DNA of 47,011 nt, from the NCBI GenBank assembly GCA_004555705.1, contig SFHI01000042.1:1-47011 (forward strand), given 5' to 3'. A program made the position numbers and the translations under genes. Within the stretch, counting starts at the first letter, position 1. Each line of letters begins with the position of its first letter. Below, piece by piece: positions 39,559-46,869 of this stretch. This DNA comes from Clostridiales bacterium (lineage in GTDB: Bacteria > Bacillota > Clostridia > Oscillospirales > Oscillospiraceae). Below the pieces are notes generated by a model, which was given only the letters and a program-made list of their open reading frames with translations, was not told the origin of the DNA and did not search any database.

Positions 39559-41501
39559 TACTTTTCCACCTCCGATTTGGGGTCAAGAATATCCCGAAGC
39601 GTGTCGCCGATGATATTGATGCAGATAACGACAATAGAAAGGAACAGCGCCGGGAACAGCCATCTCCACCAGTAGGACTGGATAACAAGGGCGTTTCTGG
39701 AACCGTCCAGCATGTTGCCCCAGGTAGGACGGGGCAGCTGAACGCCGAAGCCCAGGTAGGACAGGCTGGATTCGGTCAGCATGCAGCTGGCAAAGTCCAA
39801 TGTGATGCTCACCAGGATTACGGAGATGATGTTGGGCAGGATGTGCCGGAAGGCGATGCGGCCTTCCCGGATGCCCATGGAGCGGGCAGCAGTGACGAAT
39901 TCCTTTTCCCGCTCGGCCAGAATCTGTCCGCGAACCAGCTTGGCAAGTCCGGTCCAGGACAGAACGCCCAGAATCACCATGATGATAAAGATTCGGGTAT
40001 CCTCATGCAGGTCGGAGGCCTGAAGAATCGCGGACAGGCACAATGCGAAGGGCAGGAAAGGAATGGCGCCCACAATTTCGGTCACACGCATCAGCAGGAT
40101 ATCCACGGCGCCGCCGAAGTAACCGGAGAGGCACCCAATGATGATGCCGATGATGGTGGACACGATCACGGCCACCGCGCCGATGGTCATGGTCATCTTA
40201 CCGCCATTGATGATGCGGTTGAACACGTCACGGCCCATGTCGTCGGTACCCATCAGGTAACCCTTCAGGCCCCAGCTGTCCACAAACTTGCCATCCTTAA
40301 AGGCGTAGTTCTGGAAGCCGCTGGCGTACACGGTATCCACCGCGCCGGCCTCGGTCAGGGCCTCGGGGACCTGGCACTGGCTGCGGTAATTCTGACCCCA
40401 GGCGTAGACTCTGCCCTGCTCGGTAACCAGGGTAAAGTGCCGGGTGCCGCCGGAAACAGACTTGATCCGGTCCCCCTCGGGAATCACGGGAGCGGCCTCC
40501 TTCATACCGGCCACAATCAGCTCGCCGTCATCGGTGACCAGCGCCACGGCAGAGCCGGTAGCGGCGATGTCCACGATCTTCCGGTCGCCGATGTGCTCAT
40601 AGAGATCCACGGTCTTCTTCGCGCCGGTTTCATCGGTAATGGTCAGGGAGTTGAACTTGGAGCTCTTGCCGGTGACGAAGGTGCCGTTTTCATCAATGGC
40701 GTAAAGGCCGTCATTGGTAAAGGCCAGCTTGACCAGCTTGCTCTCCTTCTTGCCATGCTTGATGACGGAGGAAAGGTTGGTGGCGTTCAGGCCGTCATTG
40801 CCCCAGGCGTAGACAGTGCCGTCTTCCATCAGGATGGCGGTAATCTGATTGCCGCAGATCAGCTGACGAACCTGGGAGGCGTCAATGGTGCCCTCCATCA
40901 GTTCCTCGGGCTGTTTTCTGGCGGAGGCGATCATACTGCCGTCCCAGCCGTACTGGCCGTTGTCGTAGGCACCCCAGCAGTAGACCTTGCCCTCTGCGGA
41001 AATGGCCACGCAGTGGTCAGAGCCGGCGGCGACATGGACGATCTTGCTGTTTTGGACCTCCTCGGGAACATTCATCACGTTCAGCTTGGGGTCCTTGGTC
41101 TTGGGGTAGTATCCCCACATATACAGGTTTCCATCCGTGCTGACGCCAATGGTAAAGGTGCCGCGGGAGGAAATATCCACCGCGCCGTCCTTCATATCAC
41201 TGGGAAGCTTCATCAGGCTCATGGTGGGAGCCACATTGGTATGCAGCATTTCACTTCCGGTTTCCGTCAAATCAACGGGATAGAAAACCGGTCCGATGAA
41301 CACGAACAGGAACATGCTGATCAGAACGACCAGCGCGATCACGGCGATGGGCTTCCGGAAGAAGCGCTTGACGGCCAGCTTGGAGGGGCTGTCATAGCGT
41401 TCGCCCTCCTCTGCAACGACCTTGGAGCCGCCGAAGAACATTCTTTTCAGCCAGTTCAGGGGGGCAAAGCCCTTGGAGGAAGTATTCTTTTTCATATGCA
41501 T
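39558..41501 (-). CDS. oppC: OppC-type permease with an inserted RCC1-like beta-propeller
   Basis: A 647-residue permease; ordinary OppC/DppC has about 300. A first membrane helix lies at 51-72. Normal OppC continues within about 50 residues to a GTDxxGRD motif; here MGTDDMGRD is at 417-425, then five helices, with the EAA-type loop EFVTAARSMGIREGRIAFRHILPN (534-557) that docks the ATPase. The 310 residues between (about 105-412) hold seven RCC1-like units; blades end in GNLYMWG, GKVYCWG, GTVYAWG, a weaker fourth and fifth, GRVYAWG and KFVDSWG, spaced about 40-55 residues. Seven is the number for a closed propeller. By topology the domain lies outside the cell. Same operon as oppB and oppD; 5 nt after oppB. 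Confidence 0.93.
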   Translation of the reverse strand: MHMKKNTSSKGFAPLNWLKRMFFGGSKVVAEEGERYDSPSKLAVKRFFRKPIAVIALVVLISMFLFVFIGPVFYPVDLTETGSEMLHTNVAPTMSLMKLPSDMKDGAVDISSRGTFTIGVSTDGNLYMWGYYPKTKDPKLNVMNVPEEVQNSKIVHVAAGSDHCVAISAEGKVYCWGAYDNGQYGWDGSMIASARKQPEELMEGTIDASQVRQLICGNQITAILMEDGTVYAWGNDGLNATNLSSVIKHGKKESKLVKLAFTNDGLYAIDENGTFVTGKSSKFNSLTITDETGAKKTVDLYEHIGDRKIVDIAATGSAVALVTDDGELIVAGMKEAAPVIPEGDRIKSVSGGTRHFTLVTEQGRVYAWGQNYRSQCQVPEALTEAGAVDTVYASGFQNYAFKDGKFVDSWGLKGYLMGTDDMGRDVFNRIINGGKMTMTIGAVAVIVSTIIGIIIGCLSGYFGGAVDILLMRVTEIVGAIPFLPFALCLSAILQASDLHEDTRIFIIMVILGVLSWTGLAKLVRGQILAEREKEFVTAARSMGIREGRIAFRHILPNIISVILVSITLDFASCMLTESSLSYLGFGVQLPRPTWGNMLDGSRNALVIQSYWWRWLFPALFLSIVVICINIIGDTLRDILDPKSEVEK

Positions 41502-41506
41502 CCTCC

Positions 41507-42535
41507 TTATTTATTTACTCGGACACGGGGGTCCGCAATGCCGTAGGCAATGTCAATGACCAGGTTGCCCAGAAGTCCCACGATGACATAGAACATCTGC
41601 AGCAGCAGCACCACTTCAAAGTCCTTGTTGTTCAGGGACAGGATATAAAGGCGGCCCACACCGTTGAGTCCGAAGATATTCTCGATGACAATGGAACCGG
41701 AGAAGATGCCGATAAACCAACCGATCACCAGGGTGATGATGGGAATCAGCGCGTTCCGGAACGCGTGGCTGTAGATGACGCTTTTCTCCCGCAGGCCCTT
41801 GGCTCTGGCAGTACGGATGCAGTCCAGAGACAGCGCTTCGGTCATGGAGGCACGGACATAGCGGGTCATGCCGCCAAGAGAGGAGAAGGTCATGACAATC
41901 AGGGGAAGGGACATATAGTAGAGCTCATCCTTGAGCTTCTGCCAGCCCACATAGTCCGAGCCCGGTGTTTTCATACCGGATACAGGGAACCATCCCAGAA
42001 TAATGGCAAAGAACCAGATAAAGATAATCGCTGTAATAAATGTGGGAATGCTGTAGCCCACAATGGTACCGATCTGAACAGCGGTGTCCCGCTTGCTGCC
42101 CCGGTGCACAGCACAGAAAATGCCAAGGGGAATGGTGATGCCCAGGCCAAAGATGGTGGCAAAGATGTTGATAAAGATGGTGTTCTTCATGGGGGTAATC
42201 AGCACATCCAGGGCGGGACGATCGTACTGATAGCTGTAACCGAAATTACCCTGCAAAATGCCGTTGTATCTTCCGTTGATCGGAGCGACACCGATCCAGC
42301 CGAGATACCGCACGAATACGTTCTGATCCGTGCCGAGCTCCCTGCGTAATTCCTCAATCTTCGCGCTGTACAGCTCCGCAGCGTTGGGATTGTTCTTCAG
42401 ACCCTGCTTAAACGGCTCCGCTTCGGCCACAGCCCGGTCATAGGGGATCATGGAATACACAAGGAACATCAGAAGGGAAAGAATCAGCATGACCACCAGC
42501 ATGTAGCCAAGCCGCTTCGCAATGTATTTACCCAT
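41507..42535 (-). CDS. oppB: OppB-type oligopeptide transporter permease
   Basis: A 342-residue permease of normal length with six membrane helices. MGKYIAKRLGYMLVVMLILSL opens the family. LGTDQNVFVRYLGW and GNFGYSYQYDRPALDVL precede the transmembrane core; the EAA loop is YVRASMTEALSLDCIRTARAKGL, and the C-terminus has FGLNGVGRL and DPRVR. It pairs with OppC to form the translocation path. It is separated from oppA by 270 bp holding a terminator-like stem and a structured element, so the permease genes are probably expressed below the level of oppA. Confidence 0.95.
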   Translation of the reverse strand: MGKYIAKRLGYMLVVMLILSLLMFLVYSMIPYDRAVAEAEPFKQGLKNNPNAAELYSAKIEELRRELGTDQNVFVRYLGWIGVAPINGRYNGILQGNFGYSYQYDRPALDVLITPMKNTIFINIFATIFGLGITIPLGIFCAVHRGSKRDTAVQIGTIVGYSIPTFITAIIFIWFFAIILGWFPVSGMKTPGSDYVGWQKLKDELYYMSLPLIVMTFSSLGGMTRYVRASMTEALSLDCIRTARAKGLREKSVIYSHAFRNALIPIITLVIGWFIGIFSGSIVIENIFGLNGVGRLYILSLNNKDFEVVLLLQMFYVIVGLLGNLVIDIAYGIADPRVRVNK

Positions 42536-42561
42536 AATCTATTCCTTTCACTGGTTATCTG

Positions 42562-42688
42562 CATCGGGCGGGTTCTAAAAACCTCCCTTTTCAGGACAGC
42601 GGAGCATACCCGCAGGCAATGCTTCTCCGCTGAGATAGACGAAAAACCGGCGTCTGCCGGGAAGGGGCGTTTTTAGAACCGCCCGATG
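42562..42688. repeat. Long inverted repeat / structured spacer between oppA and oppB
   Basis: Arms 42562-42590 and 42660-42688 pair over about 27 bp with few mismatches (CATCGGGCGG...GTTCTAAAAAC on the left). The 70 nt inside contain further pairing (GCGGAGCAT with ATGCT-TCTCCGC; CCGGCGTCTGCCGG). It is unlike the A-E repeat types and lacks their ends. As RNA it would make a branched structure just upstream of the oppB start. Confidence 0.75.
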
Positions 42689-42755
42689 TTCATTCGGCTT
42701 TGGATCGGACGTGCCTTGTAGCCGTTCCGCGCTCGAAATCGCATTCAGTCCAAAA

Positions 42756-42780
42756 TGGGGCAGCCTTATGGGCTGCCCCA
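42756..42780 (-). terminator. Attenuating terminator after oppA
   Basis: 10-bp stem TGGGGCAGCC / GGCTGCCCCA, loop of 5, with ATTTTGG following on the minus strand, 26 nt after the oppA stop. A partial stop here would give more binding protein than permease, as is common in binding-protein-dependent operons. Confidence 0.82.
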
Positions 42781-42805
42781 TCCTGTTTACGTTAACAGCA
42801 AGAGA

Positions 42806-44950
42806 TTAGTAACCCTTGATGTTGGAGTAGAGAATCGCGCGGGCAGGCCCGAAGAAGGGGCTGGTCTCGAAATTCTCAATGTTGGCATTGTACACATCGT
42901 AGTAGTAGTTGGAATACAGGGGGATGTCGGGCATCAGCTGATTCCATCTCTCGATGTAAGCCATCCACCACTGGTTGTACTCGTCCTCGGTGGTAGCGTT
43001 GTAAACCATGGCCATGGACAGGTAATCCATACCCAGCTTGCCGTCGGAGGCAGCCATAGCTTCCTCGTAGGTCAGCTTCTCAGCAGCCTGGTCGTAGGGG
43101 AAGGCGGCGTCGTAGGGATCCTTAACCTTGTTCGAGGAGTAGTCACCCCAGGAAGGATCGGAAGACCAGTTGAAGGAGTAGTCATAGACAGCGCTGTTCC
43201 AGCCGGTAGCCAGGTTCAGCATGCCATAGATGGGAGTGCCGGCGTAGCCCATGGAGGGATCACGGTAGATGTTGCCCAGCAGGGTGGTGAAGTCACCGGC
43301 GGTAGCACGGATCACCATGCCCACGGAAGCCAGATCGGAGCTGTTGGCCAGAGTGGTGGACAGCAGATCGGTCACGGGGTTAGGGGTGGAACCGAACCAG
43401 TTGATGGCCAGAGGCATGTAGTACTCGCCGTTGATCTCAACGGTCTCATAGGTGATGTTGTCGGTGTTGGCAACGGACTTGAAGGTCTTGTTGCCGGCAT
43501 CGTTGCCGTAGATATCCAGAGCGTTGGCCTCTTCCTCGGTCAGCTTCTTGTAACGGACGGAGTCCACACCGCCGGCGCCCTCAACGAAGGGCTCGCCCTT
43601 GGAGTTGTAAATCCAGCCGCCCTCTTCCAGAACCTTCTTGGCATTGTCGGGGGAGAAGGTGTAGTCAACCAGCTCGATGTCGTCCTCAACGGCGCGCCAC
43701 ATATCGAAGTCGGGGCTGTAGGGGCCGTCGACAACAACACCATAGCCGCCGGTGAAGGCCTGGCAGAACTCGGTCCGGTTCAGCAGGTAAGCAATGGCCT
43801 GACGAACCTCGGGGAACATGGTGGGTCCAAAGTCGCACTCGAACTGGATCTTGCCGTAGCCGGCTCTCTGGTAGTGAACCTCAGCGAAGTTCTCGCCGTC
43901 CACGACCTCCAGAGCGGCCTTGGTGGAGTCGCCGCCGGTGATGCCGGACAGCACGTCAACACCGCCGGTTTTCAGCTGATCCAGCTGAGTCTCCTCGATG
44001 ATCTTGACGTAAACAATGGTCTCGATGGAGGGGGTCTGTCCCTCGAAATTGCCCTTGAACTCGGGGTTGATGGTCATGGTGCACTCCTTGGTGGAGGCAT
44101 CCCAGTTGGAGATGACGTAGGGGCCGGAGAAGGGGTACTTGCTGACATCGTAACGGTTGGCAGCGATCTCAGCGGCCTTCACGTACTCGTCGCCGTTCTT
44201 CTCATAGAAGTTGTCGGACAGGTAGCAGCCCTCGCCGTCGTCCTTCACTTCCACACCCTCGCCCAGAACCAGGCCCAGAGGATCGGGGCTGACAGCGGCG
44301 TAGGTGTAAGCGAAGTAGTAGGGATAGAAGTCGGAAGACACGGTCAGGCTGAAGTTGTAGTCGTCCATCATGCGGACACCGGTAAATACCTTGCTGCCGG
44401 TGCCTTCCTCGCCGGTGTAGGCGTAGAAGTCATTGTAGCCCACAAAGGACTGGCCGGACTTGCCGGAGTGACCGGCACCGACGGAAACCTGAGTGCTGAA
44501 GGCCAGGATGCCGGCAACATAGTTGGCAGCAGTGATGGGGGAGCCGTCGCTGAAGGTCAGGCCCTCGTTCAGCTCGATGGCCACGGTGTAGGTGCCATCC
44601 TCATTCTCGGTCTCGTTGTGGCTCTTTACCACGGTCTCGTTCCAGACATAAGCGCCGCCCTGGTTGATCTCCATGGTGGAGTAACCGGCAGTCAGGCGGT
44701 TGATGTCCTGGTCCGAAGCGCCAGCGGAGCTGCCGCCGAAACCGGGCCAACGGAAGTCACCGCCCAGCTCAGTGGAGCTGCCGAGGATAGCTCTGTTGGG
44801 AACGGTGGGTGCAGCAGTGGTGGTTTCAGGAGCTTCGGTGGCGGGAGCTTCCGTCGCAGCGGTGGTGGCGGGAGCATCGGTCTTGCTGCCGCAGGCGGCC
44901 AGAGAGGCAATCATTGCCAGAGCCAGCAGCAGTGCCAAAAACTTCTTCAT
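42806..44950 (-). CDS. oppA: OppA-type peptide-binding lipoprotein, oversized
   Basis: A 714-residue extracytoplasmic solute-binding protein; family 5 members usually have 500-600. The signal peptide ends with lipobox LAAC (Cys20), then a Thr/Pro/Ala/Glu-rich linker to about 50. SBP_bac_5 features: ELNEGLTFSDGSPITAANYV, FSGPYVISNWD, GYGKIQFECDFGPTMFPEVRQAIAYLLNRTEFC and FSPDNAKKVLEEGGW, and a C-terminus with WNQLMPDIPLYSNYYYDVYN. It delivers oligopeptides to OppBC. AAAGGAGGAAAAG precedes ATG. It heads the operon behind a consensus promoter and a leader with two hairpins. The extra length is spread through several loops; I cannot assign a separate domain. Confidence 0.94.
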   Translation of the reverse strand: MKKFLALLLALAMIASLAACGSKTDAPATTAATEAPATEAPETTTAAPTVPNRAILGSSTELGGDFRWPGFGGSSAGASDQDINRLTAGYSTMEINQGGAYVWNETVVKSHNETENEDGTYTVAIELNEGLTFSDGSPITAANYVAGILAFSTQVSVGAGHSGKSGQSFVGYNDFYAYTGEEGTGSKVFTGVRMMDDYNFSLTVSSDFYPYYFAYTYAAVSPDPLGLVLGEGVEVKDDGEGCYLSDNFYEKNGDEYVKAAEIAANRYDVSKYPFSGPYVISNWDASTKECTMTINPEFKGNFEGQTPSIETIVYVKIIEETQLDQLKTGGVDVLSGITGGDSTKAALEVVDGENFAEVHYQRAGYGKIQFECDFGPTMFPEVRQAIAYLLNRTEFCQAFTGGYGVVVDGPYSPDFDMWRAVEDDIELVDYTFSPDNAKKVLEEGGWIYNSKGEPFVEGAGGVDSVRYKKLTEEEANALDIYGNDAGNKTFKSVANTDNITYETVEINGEYYMPLAINWFGSTPNPVTDLLSTTLANSSDLASVGMVIRATAGDFTTLLGNIYRDPSMGYAGTPIYGMLNLATGWNSAVYDYSFNWSSDPSWGDYSSNKVKDPYDAAFPYDQAAEKLTYEEAMAASDGKLGMDYLSMAMVYNATTEDEYNQWWMAYIERWNQLMPDIPLYSNYYYDVYNANIENFETSPFFGPARAILYSNIKGY

Positions 44951-45000
44951 TTCTTTTCCTCCTTTGAAAATTCATTTACTCATGGCATCCAAAGCGCATT

Positions 45001-45044
45001 CCTGCGGAAGTATTTCCGCAGGAAAAAGCGGGATATCCCGCTTT
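45001..45044 (-). promoter_or_regulatory. Twin hairpins in the oppA leader
   Basis: Two perfect stems in tandem: CCTGCGGA / TCCGCAGG (45001-45022) and AAAGCGGGA / TCCCGCTTT (45025-45044, loop of 2). They lie in the predicted 5-prime leader of oppA. A short GCGG is shared by both stems. They could stabilise the mRNA or act in regulation; no known riboswitch is recognised. Confidence 0.55.
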
Positions 45045-45073
45045 GGGCAAAGGTACACGAATAAATATGATAT

Positions 45074-45102
45074 ATAATATCGTGTCCGCCGTAGGATGTC
45101 AA
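45074..45102 (-). promoter_or_regulatory. Sigma-A promoter of the opp operon
   Basis: On the minus strand TTGACA (45097-45102), 17-bp spacer, TATTAT (45074-45079). The leader to the oppA ATG would be about 115 nt. Confidence 0.87.
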
Positions 45103-45233
45103 ATGTTTTTTTGGTTTTCATTGTTTTGTACAACCAAGGAACAATTATTGTCTTCTTTTTGTGCAATACGACAGCTTTCGGCAAAATCCGAAAGTTTTTC
45201 CCCAAAAACGCCCACTCACACCGCAAAACAGAC

Positions 45234-45466
45234 AAATTGGTGTTTGTCGGGCTGTTGCCCGAGTTGACAGTGGACAGTTGACAGTGGACAGTTATGGAGT
45301 CCCTTCGGGACGATTTAAAAAGATAGATTTGGATATCGTTACATTTCTATGTGAAATACGGACGTTTTCCGACATTCCTATTTCAATTTCATCCCCGAAG
45401 GGGATACCACAACTGTCCACTTTCCACTGTCAACTGTCCACTAAGCGAAGCGACAAACAACAATTT
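45234..45466. repeat. Type B terminal-motif repeat, full length (B4)
   Basis: Ends AAATTGGTGTTT (45234-45245) and AAACAACAATTT (45455-45466): mismatched G and T alleles, the clear exception to end matching. Hairpins GTCCC-TTC-GGGAC and ATCCCC-GAA-GGGGAT; tandem TTGACAGTGGACAG on the left. Confidence 0.93.
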
Positions 45467-45491
45467 GTCGTTGTCGTTCGATCCCCCGTCT

Positions 45492-46775
45492 TCACAGGGC
45501 CCTTGCCTTGCACAGCTTGTACAGCTCCTCCGCGGCGAGCCTTGCTTTGGCCACCGGAACCCCCTGGGGCGGGAAGCAGTAGTAGAGCCTCTCGTTATCG
45601 CCGATGGAGATCATGTCTCCGATTTCATACCAGTAGTAGTCCGCGTACAGGCTGTAGCAGGCCATGGGCTTCTGGGCGTAATCCAGCCGCCCGTCGCAGC
45701 CCGTAAGGTGAAAGCCCTCCCGGGTCTGGACGAGCCTGCCCTGGCCTACCTTATATATATCGTGAAAATCTGCCAGCACGGCGATGTCCACTTCCGTGTC
45801 CAGCCGGTAGGTGCCGTCCACCAGTTCACGGCGCACCTGCTCCCGCTCCCAGGCGTACCAGTCGGGGATGTGGGGATATTCTGTCTCCCCCTCCAGGGCC
45901 CGCATCTGCCCCAGGGGCGTCAGCTCCCATTGCTTGCCGCAGTGCCCACAGGTTAACATGGTGCCCTTGCCCACCATTTCCCCCTCCGCAGCGCAGTGGG
46001 GGCATTTATACAGAATCCGATGGAGGCCGTCAGCCCGGAAGTCCTCCCGGATCTGAAGCCCCTGCTCCTTCTGCCAGCGGAAGTGGTCAAAGCGGAAGGC
46101 CTCGTCCAGACCGTCGGACAGCTCCTTCACGGTTTTCTCCCGGATTTCCTCCTTGGTGTACAGGCAGCGCACCCGGGCGGAAACCGGGACGCTCTTGCGC
46201 ACCTTTAATTCATTGTATAACGGATTCCGGGAGAAGGCCCCGAAGGTCTCCACCATCACCACGCTGACCTCCAGCTTTTTGAGCAATACGCCCATCTTCC
46301 TGGGCAGGGGCGTGGCCGTGCCGTCAAAGGAGTAGCTGGCCTCGGGGTACATGAGCACGCTGGTTTTCAGGGTTTTCAGGCAGTATTCCAGATCCTGTAC
46401 CAGCCGCAGGTCGGTGACAAACTTCTGGGTGGGCACGCAGCCGATGGCGCGCATCAGCTTCTCCATCCAGCCACGCATCCCCACAAACCCGTCGGAGGTG
46501 CAGATGATGCAGTAGTCCCGGGGATAGAAAATGCGGCTGGCAATCATAAGGTCCAGGAAGCAGGAATGATTCATCAGGATCAGGCAGGGCTCCCCCTTCC
46601 CGATTTTGTCCATTCCCTCCATAGAATATGTAAAATGGGTGCCCATCAGGCCAAAGGCAGACAAAGCCCGGATCAGGCTCCGGAAGAAGAGGTTGGGTTT
46701 TTTCGGCAGAACGTGTTCTCTGGGCGGCAGCGCCACCACCAGATCGTAGTCCATTTCCTTCACGCTGGTTTTCAT
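45492..46775 (-). CDS. PlsC-type acyltransferase with internal zinc ribbon
   Basis: A 427-residue protein. Residues 55-235 are a 1-acylglycerol-3-phosphate acyltransferase (PlsC) domain: NHSCFLD (69-75, the catalytic H-x4-D), an FVGMRGWMEKLMRAIGC segment, and YPEASYSFDG (143-152, E-G-type motif II variant). It is followed by a zinc ribbon, CPHC (258-261) and CGHC (276-279), and a 140-residue C-terminal domain ending in the ISIGDNERLYYCFPPQG region that I do not recognise. Family knowledge: PlsC acylates lysophosphatidic acid for phospholipid synthesis. The extra domains suggest a specialised lipid or glycolipid acyltransferase (inference). No signal peptide. Start ATG 46775 lies after GGGGAGGGAACC. 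The gene stands alone between B4 and E2. Confidence 0.85.
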   Translation of the reverse strand: MKTSVKEMDYDLVVALPPREHVLPKKPNLFFRSLIRALSAFGLMGTHFTYSMEGMDKIGKGEPCLILMNHSCFLDLMIASRIFYPRDYCIICTSDGFVGMRGWMEKLMRAIGCVPTQKFVTDLRLVQDLEYCLKTLKTSVLMYPEASYSFDGTATPLPRKMGVLLKKLEVSVVMVETFGAFSRNPLYNELKVRKSVPVSARVRCLYTKEEIREKTVKELSDGLDEAFRFDHFRWQKEQGLQIREDFRADGLHRILYKCPHCAAEGEMVGKGTMLTCGHCGKQWELTPLGQMRALEGETEYPHIPDWYAWEREQVRRELVDGTYRLDTEVDIAVLADFHDIYKVGQGRLVQTREGFHLTGCDGRLDYAQKPMACYSLYADYYWYEIGDMISIGDNERLYYCFPPQGVPVAKARLAAEELYKLCKARAL

Positions 46776-46869
46776 GGTCGGTTCCCTCCCCGAAAGAAGA
46801 ATTTCGACTCCATTATACCCGAATCACCCCAAAGCGTCAATGACCAACCCATTAACCGTACAGACAGAC

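Noticed and set aside
42575..42781. 68-codon ORF between oppA and oppB
   Set aside because: It covers the terminator stem and the inverted repeat; the coding pattern is explained by these structures.
42755..45064. 769-codon plus-strand reading frame opposite oppA
   Set aside because: Gly/Val/Leu-rich antisense shadow of oppA codon bias; oppA itself has signal peptide, lipobox and family motifs.
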